This document shows positions 7,923 through 15,702 of a DNA stretch of 60,502 bases, piece after piece. The position numbers and the translations under genes are program-made. The DNA lies in IMG/VR virus record IMGVR_UViG_3300013137_001181, positions 1 to 60,502 of that record; one strand, given 5' to 3'. The stretch comes from a virus. Below the pieces are notes generated by a model. It worked only from the letters and a program-made list of their open reading frames with translations. It searched no databases and had not been told where the DNA came from. Each line of letters starts with the position of its first letter. Position 1 is the first letter of the stretch.

Positions 7923-8226
7923 ACTTTTTTATTGCTTTGTTGAATTTAATTATAACTTCGGCAAAAGTAAGATATCCTGAGACATCATCGTCTCCAGCAA
8001 TCATTGTTTCCCATAGGTTCTCATTAACACCATAGCTTCCAAAGCGACAAACAGCGTCTCCAATGCACTTACCTTTGTCGGTTTGTAGAACAACCTGAAT
8101 GTCATTTTTATTGGTCATGCTTGTTCCAGGTACATTGTGTATGAGACGACCAGCTACACCCATAAAATCTGTATACCATTCAAGCACATATCCTTCTTTA
8201 TAGACCGAGCTTGCTATTTTTTTCAT
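7891..8226 (-). CDS. Hypothetical protein
   Basis: 111 codons from ATG at 8226, overlapping its neighbours at both ends (32 nt downstream, 4 nt upstream). The N-terminal part is beta-rich (YKEGYVLEWYTDFMGVAGRLIHNVPG), with an acidic GDDDVSGYLTF turn and a helical basic end. No motif is recognised. It belongs to the same tightly coupled run as the RadA-like gene. Confidence 0.6.
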   Translation of the reverse strand: MKKIASSVYKEGYVLEWYTDFMGVAGRLIHNVPGTSMTNKNDIQVVLQTDKGKCIGDAVCRFGSYGVNENLWETMIAGDDDVSGYLTFAEVIIKFNKAIKKFESNRRNNKS

Positions 8227-8426
8227 ATTATTGGGCTTGTTATGGATGCCTTTCCAGCAGAAACTGTTAATTGGTTCATTTTGTGACCGGCTATTCGTGG
8301 ATCCTTGCGGTACTTTTTAACCGCCCTGTTAATAGCAACGGCAAAACTCGAAGCCTTTTCAATATATTCCCGCGTAATCGGATACGGAACGTAACCTGTA
8401 ACCTTAATCGCAAATACGTTTCTCAT
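8223..8426 (-). CDS. Small basic hypothetical protein
   Basis: 67 codons. ATG at 8426-8424 overlaps the TGA of the RadA-like gene (ATGA), a standard coupling arrangement. This start is preferred to an upstream ATG at 8513 lying inside that gene. The sequence is basic and helical (REYIEKASSFAVAINRAVKKYRK). Function unknown. Confidence 0.55.
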   Translation of the reverse strand: MRNVFAIKVTGYVPYPITREYIEKASSFAVAINRAVKKYRKDPRIAGHKMNQLTVSAGKASITSPII

Positions 8427-9283
8427 GAGATTGTTTTGAATAAATTTTTTAATACACACAGAAAGAGATTCCATAAAAAGAATATTGGATATCCAATCAT
8501 GTATACAATCCAATATATAGATTCATCTATAAAATTTCTAGACGAATAATTTGTTCTTTGTCTTCTAGAAGAACCACAGAATTCAGAGAATTCGTCACTT
8601 TGTATTATTGAAATTTCTTCTCCGACTTCTATAAAACCTTGTTCCTTCATTTCGAAACTTGCAACGGTTTGGGCAGTTCCAAACCTGTTTTTTTTAACTT
8701 CTATTGTTCTTGTTGCGTCTTCGTTCAATCGCATAAACAGCGTTACATCAACCATGTGTTGAAGTGTCAGCATTCCAGCAATGAGTCCGCTCTTTGTGCA
8801 ATGACCAATGACAACAATTGCTATGTTGTTTCTCTTTGCTATTTCAATCAGAGCAAGGAGTCCTTTTTTCATTTGCGTGGGACTTCCTGGTGTGAGGCTT
8901 GAGGTTCTTGAATAGATCATTTGCAAGCTGTCCACAATGACAAACTTTGGTTTTATCTTGTCTATCAAAACTTCTATATCTTCGATGGCAACGTTTTCCG
9001 AGCAGACAATGGAGGGGTTCAGTGCGTTGAGCCTGTCTGCCCGCATTTTGGTTTGGGAAAGGCTTTCTTCGCCCGACGCATAGAGTACGGAGCGTTCTTG
9101 TGCGATATTGTTCGCAACCTGAAGCCATAATGTAGATTTTCCGACACCTGGTTCACCTGCAAACATTATTACCGAACCAGACACGACGCCTCCACCAAGC
9201 AACTCATCAACTTTTTCAAATCCTGTTGATATTCTTTCAGCGGTTGCTGTTTTTATCTTGTTAATAGAAATCGCGGATATCAT
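8423..9283 (-). CDS. RadA-like RecA-family ATPase with C-terminal membrane segment
   Basis: 286 codons. Walker A GEPGVGKST at 43-51, Walker B FVIVDSLQ near 114-121, a GHCTKSGLIAG loop and the RadA signature KNRFG at 198-202. Bacterial RadA/Sms has an N-terminal Cys4 finger and a C-terminal Lon-like domain; both are absent here. Instead residues about 256-280 are hydrophobic and aromatic (YWIVYMIGYPIFFLW), apparently a membrane anchor. RadA drives branch migration and helicase loading in recombination. An anchored form would tie recombination or replication to the membrane. Confidence 0.8.
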   Translation of the reverse strand: MISAISINKIKTATAERISTGFEKVDELLGGGVVSGSVIMFAGEPGVGKSTLWLQVANNIAQERSVLYASGEESLSQTKMRADRLNALNPSIVCSENVAIEDIEVLIDKIKPKFVIVDSLQMIYSRTSSLTPGSPTQMKKGLLALIEIAKRNNIAIVVIGHCTKSGLIAGMLTLQHMVDVTLFMRLNEDATRTIEVKKNRFGTAQTVASFEMKEQGFIEVGEEISIIQSDEFSEFCGSSRRQRTNYSSRNFIDESIYWIVYMIGYPIFFLWNLFLCVLKNLFKTIS

Positions 9284-9306
9284 AAATATATGATATGAAA
9301 AGATAA

Positions 9307-9602
9307 GATTAGGCGTGTTTTATTGACCTCCACCAAATCGGACTAATCCAATTTCGGTGTAGCATCAGGTAGACTTTAGTCCGTACCTTTTTATGGAACC
9401 TAATCTTTTGTGCTGGTGCCAAGATTTGCGCTTGGACAGTGGTTTTTACGGTGTCAGTTACTTACCGCTGATAAGCCCCAGAGTGTAACTCTCTGTCGCC
9501 ACCTATGGCGATTAACCAGCTATCTTTAATCCTCGGTTTTTTCTTTTTTTCTTCGCCTGCTTGCTTCTTGCTTGCTTCTTGCTTGCTTCTTGCTTGCTTC
9601 TT
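9307..9602 (-). ncRNA. Candidate structured RNA with two domains and a kissing loop
   Basis: A gene-free stretch downstream of a consensus promoter at 9609-9637. Domain 1 is closed by GCTGGT 9412-9417 with ACCAGC 9516-9521 and contains several hairpins, such as CCAAG/CTTGG. Domain 2 is closed by GATTAGG 9307-9313 with CCTAATC 9399-9405. Inside it are two hairpins, 9331-9359 and 9368-9387. Their loops hold GGACTAA (9340-9346) and TTAGTCC (9376-9382), able to form a 7-bp loop-loop interaction. Class unknown. It also forms the 5' leader of the RadA-like gene, so it could act in cis. Confidence 0.6.
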
Positions 9603-9606
9603 GCTT
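9559..9606. repeat. Four tandem 11-bp repeats
   Basis: GCTTGCTTCTT repeated four times without error from 9559 to 9602, plus GCTT. On the minus strand it lies at the very 5' end of the transcript from the promoter at 9609-9637, so the RNA would start with repeated purine-rich AAGAAGCAAGC units. It may have expanded by slippage; a binding site is possible. Confidence 0.85.
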
Positions 9607-9608
9607 AT

Positions 9609-9637
9609 AGTATATCATATTGCCATATCATTGTCAA
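9609..9637 (-). promoter_or_regulatory. Near-consensus promoter for the structured RNA / RadA operon
   Basis: Minus strand: TTGACA (9637-9632), 17-nt spacer, TATACT (9614-9609). Predicted start near 9602, at the edge of the 11-bp repeats and upstream of the structured RNA and the RadA-like gene. Nothing but short AT-rich sequence lies between it and the RadC-like gene end at 9728. Confidence 0.75.
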
Positions 9638-9727
9638 TAGCAATATAGCAAAGCAAGTGCCAGAGTGCTAAAGCCTATTTTACAGCTCGGCAAGACTGCC
9701 ACAGTAGCACAGCCCTTGACTTTTTTC

Positions 9728-10129
9728 TCATTTTTTATCCAACTTTGTATATGAGAATTTTTTCTTTACAACCATAGAATAATATTCTCCATCCATATTA
9801 AAAATAAGACTGTCAACCATTTGGATATGAAGAATATCGCCGGATTTTTTTATCATCCTCATTACATTTTTGTCCTGCGGTGAGGGCAACAGTTGTCCTG
9901 AGGGGTGATTGTGTAGCAGTATTACATTTGTCGCATTAAAATAAAGAGCAGGTCTAAAGACCTCTCTTGGTTCAACAATCGAGGCGGTCAGAGAGCCAAT
10001 GCTGATAAGTTCTATGCCCTTTATGTTTCCATCTGGGTCAAGATACACGCCAAAGCAATGTTCCTTGCTTGGGTCTGTTATTCTTTTTTTCACTAACATT
10101 ACGGAATCGTTTATGTTGTTGATTTTCAT
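9728..10129 (-). CDS. RadC-like JAB/MPN-domain protein
   Basis: 133 codons. The JAMM metal site is visible as HNHPSG near residues 73-78, followed by PSPQD (H-x-H-P-S-G-x4-P-S-x2-D). This is the zinc-metalloprotease-like core of the RadC family, without the N-terminal helix-hairpin-helix part. RadC proteins occur in phages and mobile elements; biochemical function is unsettled, with suggested roles in DNA repair or deubiquitinase-like cleavage. A TTATAAT lies about 15 nt upstream of the start, next to a 10-bp palindrome. Confidence 0.82.
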   Translation of the reverse strand: MKINNINDSVMLVKKRITDPSKEHCFGVYLDPDGNIKGIELISIGSLTASIVEPREVFRPALYFNATNVILLHNHPSGQLLPSPQDKNVMRMIKKSGDILHIQMVDSLIFNMDGEYYSMVVKKKFSYTKLDKK

Positions 10130-10147
10130 ATGTGAAGTTAAATTATA

Positions 10148-10190
10148 ACCCCAGTGCTGGATATTGAGTTAACAATATCCAGACCTTGGG
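10148..10190. promoter_or_regulatory. Perfect 10-bp inverted repeat, operator or hairpin
   Basis: CTGGATATTG and CAATATCCAG flank a 6-nt loop, extended outward by CCCA/TGGG pairing. No T-run follows on either strand, so an intrinsic terminator is unlikely. It lies between the stop at 10191 and a TATAAT-like box ahead of the RadC-like gene. It could be an operator or an RNA-processing hairpin like those in the cassette region. Confidence 0.5.
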
Positions 10191-10349
10191 CTACAAGTAG
10201 CCGTTTTCATTCTGATTTGCGGAATCACATCCGTATAAACCAGAACAGTTTTCCTTGCATACCATTTTTTTGCATTGAGGACATTTCTTTTTGTCCTCAA
10301 CTGAATGGATGCCAACACAATTCTTACACTTTGGACATATAAATACCAT
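10191..10349 (-). CDS. Small zinc-ribbon protein
   Basis: 52 codons, ATG at 10349, TAG at 10193-10191. It carries several Cys pairs: CPKCKNC at the start, CPQC in the middle, then C-x4-C and a final GLYGC. Probably binds two zinc ions. No good Shine-Dalgarno; the start lies 17 nt after the preceding stop. Function unknown. Confidence 0.55.
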   Translation of the reverse strand: MVFICPKCKNCVGIHSVEDKKKCPQCKKMVCKENCSGLYGCDSANQNENGYL

Positions 10350-10366
10350 TGGTGTACGAAAAACTT

Positions 10367-10546
10367 TTAACCATTTGGATAAATAATATATCCATTGAGC
10401 ACGTTTCCAGCTTGGTCAGACTCTCCGCTTGCCGTAACAACCTCACAAATTGGTTTGAAGTCGTTACCTTCTTCGTCAACGGAGATAAACACCTTCTTAT
10501 CTGGATTTGCCCGCTTCAACAGTTCGACCAACTCTTTTACCGTCAT
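10367..10546 (-). CDS. Small conserved phage protein (MTVKELxELL type)
   Basis: 59 codons from ATG at 10546, preceded by a clear GAGGTGAGG Shine-Dalgarno. The opening MTVKELVELLKRANPDKKVF is typical of a widespread family of small phage proteins with a helix followed by beta strands. No function is established that I know of. It follows the protein at 10558-10836 by 11 nt. Confidence 0.65.
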   Translation of the reverse strand: MTVKELVELLKRANPDKKVFISVDEEGNDFKPICEVVTASGESDQAGNVLNGYIIYPNG

Positions 10547-10557
10547 ATATCCTCACC

Positions 10558-10836
10558 TCATTTTCCTTTATAACTTTTAATAAGCTCCCTGAGCTTTTGA
10601 GACCGCTGGACGATTGACCTGTTTTTGTCATACAGCACAACGTGCTGTCCGAGCAAATCCATGTCGAACACATTCTTTCCGCAGTTCTCGCAGACCAACT
10701 GGAAACCTTCCCGCGTAGAACCGAAAGCCAACTTTTCTCCGTAATCCACGGGAACTTTTTCTCCGTTAACCGTTTCAACCTTCACGCATGTTTTGCAATG
10801 CATGTACATTTCAATTCGTGATTTTTTTGCGTTCAT
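10558..10836 (-). CDS. Small zinc-finger protein
   Basis: 92 codons. Two Cys pairs, C-x2-C near 14-17 (MHCKTC) and CENC near 49-52, frame a beta-rich middle. The C-terminal 30 residues are basic and helical. It overlaps the upstream gene by 4 nt. Likely nucleic-acid or protein binding; not assigned. Confidence 0.6.
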   Translation of the reverse strand: MNAKKSRIEMYMHCKTCVKVETVNGEKVPVDYGEKLAFGSTREGFQLVCENCGKNVFDMDLLGQHVVLYDKNRSIVQRSQKLRELIKSYKGK

Positions 10837-11210
10837 TTTTGTTCACCTCCTTTCTTGTCGTGATTTATCATTGGTGCGCTGATATATTTCTTGATATAGG
10901 TCAGCTCCTTTGGTGATGGAACTACTAACAGGGACCCAACTATGGTTTTTTTCTTTTCATCCACAACGTCAAGTGTTGTGCCTACAAAAGAGGACAAATG
11001 CGGAGAAAGCCTCTGAAAGGCTCCAACCGAAATCATCTCTCTTTTTTTCGAGATGTTAATCTCTTTTGTGCATAGGAGACAAATAAAAGTGCGTTCATTT
11101 TCATCGCTTATAACTCCTATATCGGGTTTCTTACACTTGCAGAATATTTCTTTATCCAGGGGATTATTCTCTCCCTGCTTTTTTTCAACAACGTTTTTTT
11201 GTGTTGTCAT
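10833..11210 (-). CDS. Small zinc-binding hypothetical protein
   Basis: 125 codons from ATG at 11210. The N-terminal part is polar and basic, followed by CKCKKPD and CLLC Cys groups spaced like a zinc ribbon, then a beta-rich domain (SSFVGTTLDVVDEKKKTIVGSLLVVPSP). Coupled to the gene below by a 4-nt overlap. Function unknown. Confidence 0.55.
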   Translation of the reverse strand: MTTQKNVVEKKQGENNPLDKEIFCKCKKPDIGVISDENERTFICLLCTKEINISKKREMISVGAFQRLSPHLSSFVGTTLDVVDEKKKTIVGSLLVVPSPKELTYIKKYISAPMINHDKKGGEQK

Positions 11211-11223
11211 ATTATTTTTTCAA

Positions 11224-11568
11224 CTAATAACGATACATACCAAGCGCTTCATCATCGCAGGGAACAAATGTCCGAATATACTTTTTGCTTGTCAATTTCG
11301 CTCCTATTCTTAAAATTTGCTCATAAGAAGCAGTGAGGTGACAATCGCAATCAAAGTATTTGTGCGGACAAATGTTTGCATCCATTGAGTGATAAATCGC
11401 CCAATCATGTATTTCTCCACGGACAGCAATCCACTTAACTTGCGTAGTTTTGCCGTCCTTCTCCACAGCGTGTGGAGCATCGTTAAACCACGGATGTTCT
11501 ATATAGCCAAAACCTTCGGCTATAATTGCACCTGGTTTCATTTTCTTCAATTTTTTTATTGTTAGCAT
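11224..11568 (-). CDS. Hypothetical protein
   Basis: 114 codons. ATG at 11568 is chosen because AGGAGG lies 8 nt upstream; a GTG nine nt earlier overlaps that site. Composition is globular, with His and Cys in DANICPHKYFDCDCHLTASYE, possibly a metal site. The N-terminus (MLTIKKLKKMKPGAIIAEG) resembles small phage proteins with an SH3-like barrel. It is the lowest-coordinate member of the hairpin-leader cassette series: CTGCTGGT/ACCAGCAG forms a hairpin at about 11597-11620, upstream of its Shine-Dalgarno. Confidence 0.6.
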   Translation of the reverse strand: MLTIKKLKKMKPGAIIAEGFGYIEHPWFNDAPHAVEKDGKTTQVKWIAVRGEIHDWAIYHSMDANICPHKYFDCDCHLTASYEQILRIGAKLTSKKYIRTFVPCDDEALGMYRY

Positions 11569-11631
11569 AAATATCACCTCCTTTTGATAACTAACTCCTG
11601 CTGGTTTGATAGACCAGCAGTATGTCAGTCC

Positions 11632-12198
11632 TCAATTGTGGTAATCCACAACCACTATCCACATTTTGTCCACAGCCTCTTTTTCTTCGGGTAGTCTTTC
11701 TCCGTTATATCCGTCAAGATATATCATTCCATCTTCGGTGCTATCGTTTTTGGGAATTTCACCACACCACGCTCTTTTGCTCATGATTTGTGACCAAAGC
11801 TTTTTTGTAACAATCATGGCGTCGTCCTCGAATCCTTCTGATTCGTAGGTATTTCTCCAGACTGGACACAATCCACGAAAGTCAGGAAAATGTTTGGACC
11901 AAAGTAGCTCCGCTTTTATTTTCTGAAGCGACTCTGGTTTGTCGGTTCCATTTGTCCAGAAAATCTTTTGGTCTTCGGCCTCTTTATCAAAAGCTTCAAT
12001 CTTATCCTTATCAAGCAAAAGTTTTGTAAGTTCTCCTGACCATCTTCCTCCAATTACATACCAATCTGCAACGCCATAGGAAAATCTACCTTGTGTGGTA
12101 AATCCTTCCGCTTCGAGTTTCTGATATACATAACTTCGGGCGTCCTGTGAATTTTGCGCGTGGTCTTTGTTTAGAAGTACAAAAAGTCTAAAATGCAT
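11632..12198 (-). CDS. Hypothetical protein with GGRWSG motif
   Basis: 188 codons from ATG at 12198 with GAGGGGGTGAAAAAAT upstream. The sequence VADWYVIGGRWSGELTKLL near residue 45 is a signature I associate with a group of uncharacterised phage and bacterial proteins. No catalytic residues can be named. It overlaps the previous gene by 11 nt. Confidence 0.6.
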   Translation of the reverse strand: MHFRLFVLLNKDHAQNSQDARSYVYQKLEAEGFTTQGRFSYGVADWYVIGGRWSGELTKLLLDKDKIEAFDKEAEDQKIFWTNGTDKPESLQKIKAELLWSKHFPDFRGLCPVWRNTYESEGFEDDAMIVTKKLWSQIMSKRAWCGEIPKNDSTEDGMIYLDGYNGERLPEEKEAVDKMWIVVVDYHN

Positions 12199-12442
12199 AT
12201 TTTTTCACCCCCTCTGTTTTCTTAACTTGTAACAAATAATCACGCATACCTTGGAACCTTTGTATGTTTATATCACACAAAGTAAGCGTACAGGATAAGC
12301 AGAGATAGCTTATTTCCTGATGTCCAAAGCTTTTTTCACTTCGGACACCTCTTGTTTCGCCTTTTTTTATTCCTCGCCTGCAAGCCACACAAGTACTTCG
12401 TCCTGATTTTGCTTCTTCAATCGCTTCGATATCCATAAGCAT
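12188..12442 (-). CDS. Small zinc-finger protein (PARP-finger-like spacing)
   Basis: 84 codons. CVACRRGIKKGETRGVRSEK and, after a His, SYLCLSC give a C-x2-C...H...C-x2-C pattern. The G-E-x-R stretch between the pairs resembles PARP-type fingers that recognise DNA breaks. Likely DNA- or RNA-binding; this is inferred from spacing only. Confidence 0.55.
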   Translation of the reverse strand: MLMDIEAIEEAKSGRSTCVACRRGIKKGETRGVRSEKSFGHQEISYLCLSCTLTLCDINIQRFQGMRDYLLQVKKTEGVKKYAF

Positions 12443-12453
12443 AGATAAATGTT

Positions 12454-12672
12454 TTATAACGCACCAAACTCAAGCATGACCATTTCGTCTACCTCCTTTT
12501 CGAGCATCTCGGGATGGTCATTCTGCCACCATTCAAAGAAGCAAGCGGGATATGAACCTTCATCGTGGGACTCAGGATATCCGTTTACATAGGCGCAGTA
12601 CGCCTTAAGGAGATAGTTCTGCGTCTTGGTGTCTAACCGCAGAAAAGAAAGTTGTAGTTCTTTTTTGTCCAT
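12454..12672 (-). CDS. Small acidic hypothetical protein
   Basis: 72 codons. ATG at 12672 sits 9 nt after AGGAGG, the spacing used by the neighbouring cassettes; an ATG at 12678 is too close. Acidic and aromatic (PACFFEWWQNDHPEMLEKEVDE). A perfect 9-bp hairpin (GTCCAGTAG/CTACTGGAC, about 12715-12739) lies upstream in its leader. Function unknown. Confidence 0.6.
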   Translation of the reverse strand: MDKKELQLSFLRLDTKTQNYLLKAYCAYVNGYPESHDEGSYPACFFEWWQNDHPEMLEKEVDEMVMLEFGAL

Positions 12673-12749
12673 TTTCATTCACCTCCTTTCAAGAGATATA
12701 ATTGCTAACTGACGTCCAGTAGCACAAACTACTGGACAAAGTCAGCACC

Positions 12750-14354
12750 TTATCTGTGGATTACGGTTCGCATTGCCATAATCATCTTTTTCGGTAATTC
12801 TTGTACGTCTGGGACATGAATTGAGTTTGGATAGGCTTTTTTTACAGCCTTGCCAACGTTCTCTCCTCCTATTCCTATCCCGAACATAATTGAATCCTTC
12901 TTTATCATTTTCGCCTGTATCTTCTTAAAACGGGGCGTTCTGTTGGTTTCTCCGTCCGTTACGATAAAGACGAGGTTTGACTTTTCTTTACTTAGGTTTT
13001 GTTCTATCTTTTCAAGAACCGCTTCGTCGTCTGTTCCTCCTCCTGTGTCGCTATACTCCTCAATACTGTCAATTTTTGACGCAAAATGATTATATGCGTA
13101 TAAATTGACCTTGAATTTGAGTCTTTCGGACACGTTTTTCAACAGAACCGCACCAATGAAGGCATACAGGGCGTTACTTCCGCTCATGGAGCCACTTTTA
13201 TCAAGTGCTATATGCACTACATAGTCTGGATTATCGGGATTATTCTTTTTACTGAACATTCTTGTCTCTCCTTTTATTCCAACCTTATAGGCATTCTTGC
13301 TTAAAAGTTTTCCTCGCTTGTATGCACCTGTCCATTGTTGCGCTGCGTGGTCATTAAGTACATCTCTTAACCTTTGCGACAATGTAAACTCGATAGGGTT
13401 AAGCAATGTCACCACTTCCTTTTCTGTTGGTCTGTTTAGGCGCGGTGAAAAATTGTCAGATTCTCCACCTGCACCTTGTCCTCCAGCTCTTGCCTTCATT
13501 ATGTCCGTTGAATTCTTTCCTTCTCCGCCTTGACCTTGTGATGGTGCGAGTTTTTCGCCTTTGTTTTCTTCCTTCGGATCGCCGCCCTGCTGTTGAGGTT
13601 GACCATTTTTGCCTGTGTTTTTTCCTTGTTGTCCTTGTTCTTGTTGTTGTTGTTGTTGTTCTTTCTCCTTGTTTTGCTTGAACCAATTCTTTATTAGAGG
13701 ATATATTTTTTCGTCAACCAGTTTTTGCATGTCCTCGGTTGAGTTAGAGCGATATATTTCTTTTATCGTGTTATATATTTCTTCATGGTTCTCGAATTTC
13801 TCCGCAACTTCATTGTCAATCAGCAACTGACTACTCCGATATCCTTTTCTCCACATTCGAAAAGCAAAATTCCCAACGCATGACGCCACCACATAACTCT
13901 TTTGTGAGTAGTACATAAAAAGAGCGGTGATAACGAACTGTTGGATTTTTGTTAGCGATGTATAGTTTCCGCTAAATTGCGCTATGTGGTTCGAAACGCA
14001 ATAGGCGTCAAGCTCTGTAAGTGCCTGTCGAGCAAAATCACCAAATTCATTGGTTAATTTTGTTTCGATACGCATATCCTCAAAAGCATTGTAGACCTCT
14101 TGCATTTCTGCTCCGTGTCTTGCGGCAATATCGGTTATTTTGACGGGTAAACTATATTTCAGATGTCCTATCTCATGAAGAACCAAACCCTTAGTTGTGA
14201 TAAAGGGCAGTTTTTTTAGGTCTTTCATGTCAAAATATAGTTTTTTTCCGTCGGAAGAAGCCGCCCACCTATCACCTTCGACAATTTCAATTCCTGTCTG
14301 TTGTGAAAGCGCTGCGGTCATCATTTCGACATATTCGCGATTAGCATTTATCAT
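12750..14354 (-). CDS. CobT-like metallopeptidase / VWA-domain protein
   Basis: 534 codons. An N-terminal zincin-like domain carries HEIGH (HExxH) at 60-64. A low-complexity Gln/Gly/Lys linker (about 225-300) follows. The C-terminal von Willebrand A domain has the MIDAS motif DKSGSMS near 385-392 and the TDGE strand further on. This architecture resembles the CobT subunit of cobalt chelatase and its phage relatives. It is encoded directly after a MoxR/CobS-type AAA+ ATPase, its usual partner. Such pairs act as ATP-driven remodelling machines; the target in phages is not known. Confidence 0.82.
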   Translation of the reverse strand: MINANREYVEMMTAALSQQTGIEIVEGDRWAASSDGKKLYFDMKDLKKLPFITTKGLVLHEIGHLKYSLPVKITDIAARHGAEMQEVYNAFEDMRIETKLTNEFGDFARQALTELDAYCVSNHIAQFSGNYTSLTKIQQFVITALFMYYSQKSYVVASCVGNFAFRMWRKGYRSSQLLIDNEVAEKFENHEEIYNTIKEIYRSNSTEDMQKLVDEKIYPLIKNWFKQNKEKEQQQQQQEQGQQGKNTGKNGQPQQQGGDPKEENKGEKLAPSQGQGGEGKNSTDIMKARAGGQGAGGESDNFSPRLNRPTEKEVVTLLNPIEFTLSQRLRDVLNDHAAQQWTGAYKRGKLLSKNAYKVGIKGETRMFSKKNNPDNPDYVVHIALDKSGSMSGSNALYAFIGAVLLKNVSERLKFKVNLYAYNHFASKIDSIEEYSDTGGGTDDEAVLEKIEQNLSKEKSNLVFIVTDGETNRTPRFKKIQAKMIKKDSIMFGIGIGGENVGKAVKKAYPNSIHVPDVQELPKKMIMAMRTVIHR

Positions 14355-14430
14355 GTTTTTTCACCTCCTTTCTATGAGTTTTTAATCTCATGCTCCTGGG
14401 GGCTTTTTCAAGTCCCCAGGGTGCTTGAGC

Positions 14431-15612
14431 TTAAAACGGAATAGTCTCCGTTGGTTTTTTTTCACCAACAGACGCATCCTTTTTTGACTCTTCCTTGGCG
14501 TTTTTAAATCCGTCAAGTAGTTTTGTCGTTTTTTCAAGCTTTTCCTGAACCTTGGTAAGGTTCTCCTCCACTTTTCTCTTATTCTCGGCCATTTTCACAT
14601 ATAGCTCCTTCAAGTCCTTGCTTTCTGCCTCCGAAGCCCGAAGATTTCGGACATCTCTCTGCAAGGAGTCTATATTAGTTTTATAAGCCTGTATCGAGGA
14701 CTCATAGTTGTTTATAACTCTTTTTGTTGTGAGTGTCGGCGTGTCCAAGGCTGCTTCTGTCGATGAACTCGTCTTAAACACCGCACAATAAAAGTCCTTA
14801 AACGCCTCTTGCTCCTCGGACCGAGCCTTATATGCGATGGAATGCACATAAGCAGTCTTCGGATTGAGTCCTTGCTTGATCAATTTGCCCCATTGCAACA
14901 ATGACCTCGTGGTTATAAGAGATATGGTCTTTTGGTCGGCATATGCCTTGCGAGCAAGCCAACCAGTGGTCACCATTTTTACCGTGGTTTCTGCGTCCAA
15001 GCCAGTTCTTTGCATTAACAACAATGCCTCCTTATCAGGATTCAATGTGTCAATGTTCATAACTATTGAGAAACGGTCCAAAAACGCTCTGTTCAAGGAC
15101 TTTGTACCCTCATAGTCAGGATTCATGGTTGCAAAGAACCGAAAATCTTGATGAGGTCTTATCACGTCCCCGTTTGGAAGTGATACCTGTTTATCATCAT
15201 CCAAAAGACCATGTATTATGAACGTACAGTCTGGCGGGGTAGCATTTATCTCGTCAAGAACTACAATATGTCCGTTGAGCATTGCGTTCGTCAGGATACC
15301 GTTCTCATAGTACGTTGAACCGTCCTTTACTGACTTGCTCCCAATAAGTTCATCAGGAGTGGCGTAACCGTGCATGTTGATACGAACGTATCCTTGCTTG
15401 CGCTTGAATGCGAGGTATTTTATGACCGATGTCTTGCCTGTTCCTGACTCTCCTACGAGAAGTGTCGGTAAATCCTCGACGATTGAGAGTCCGAGTGCCG
15501 ATTTATCGTCTGCTGGGAGCATAATCTCATGAGCAGATGTTGGCACCAATGACCCTGTCTGATTTAACACCGAGATGGTCGATCCTCCGTACTTAAAACT
15601 ATTTACTGTCAT
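14431..15612 (-). CDS. MoxR/CobS-type AAA+ ATPase
   Basis: 393 codons from ATG at 15612, with GAAAGGAGGTGAAAAAAAT upstream. Walker A GESGTGKT at 54-61, Walker B HIVVLDEINA near 115-124, sensor-1 FFATMNPDYEG, and an arginine-finger region (LNRAFLDRFS). The last 110 residues are a coiled coil, unusual for MoxR. MoxR ATPases activate VWA-domain partners, and the gene below encodes one. Expected function: a chaperone-like remodelling pair, by analogy with CobS/CobT. Confidence 0.85.
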   Translation of the reverse strand: MTVNSFKYGGSTISVLNQTGSLVPTSAHEIMLPADDKSALGLSIVEDLPTLLVGESGTGKTSVIKYLAFKRKQGYVRINMHGYATPDELIGSKSVKDGSTYYENGILTNAMLNGHIVVLDEINATPPDCTFIIHGLLDDDKQVSLPNGDVIRPHQDFRFFATMNPDYEGTKSLNRAFLDRFSIVMNIDTLNPDKEALLLMQRTGLDAETTVKMVTTGWLARKAYADQKTISLITTRSLLQWGKLIKQGLNPKTAYVHSIAYKARSEEQEAFKDFYCAVFKTSSSTEAALDTPTLTTKRVINNYESSIQAYKTNIDSLQRDVRNLRASEAESKDLKELYVKMAENKRKVEENLTKVQEKLEKTTKLLDGFKNAKEESKKDASVGEKKPTETIPF

Positions 15613-15702
15613 ATTTTTTTCACCTCCTTTCAATTATGAAATGGTTAATCGGCCAATTAAGGCCAATAAGTGGACCAACGCAAAGTTAGTCCACCTATGG
15701 CG

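Noticed and set aside
9307-9545. Group I intron because of GGACTAA and TTAGTCC
   Set aside because: These segments sit in hairpin loops as a kissing pair and there is no P, Q or P1 element nor an interrupted gene around them.
10497-10778. 93-codon minus-strand frame
   Set aside because: It overlaps the Cys-paired protein at 10558-10836 in another frame and has a Ser/Cys/Trp-rich shadow composition.
13297-13830. Plus-strand frames rich in Cys, Ser and Phe opposite the CobT-like gene
   Set aside because: They are antisense shadows of the Gln/Gly-rich linker (CAA repeats read as TTG/TTC).
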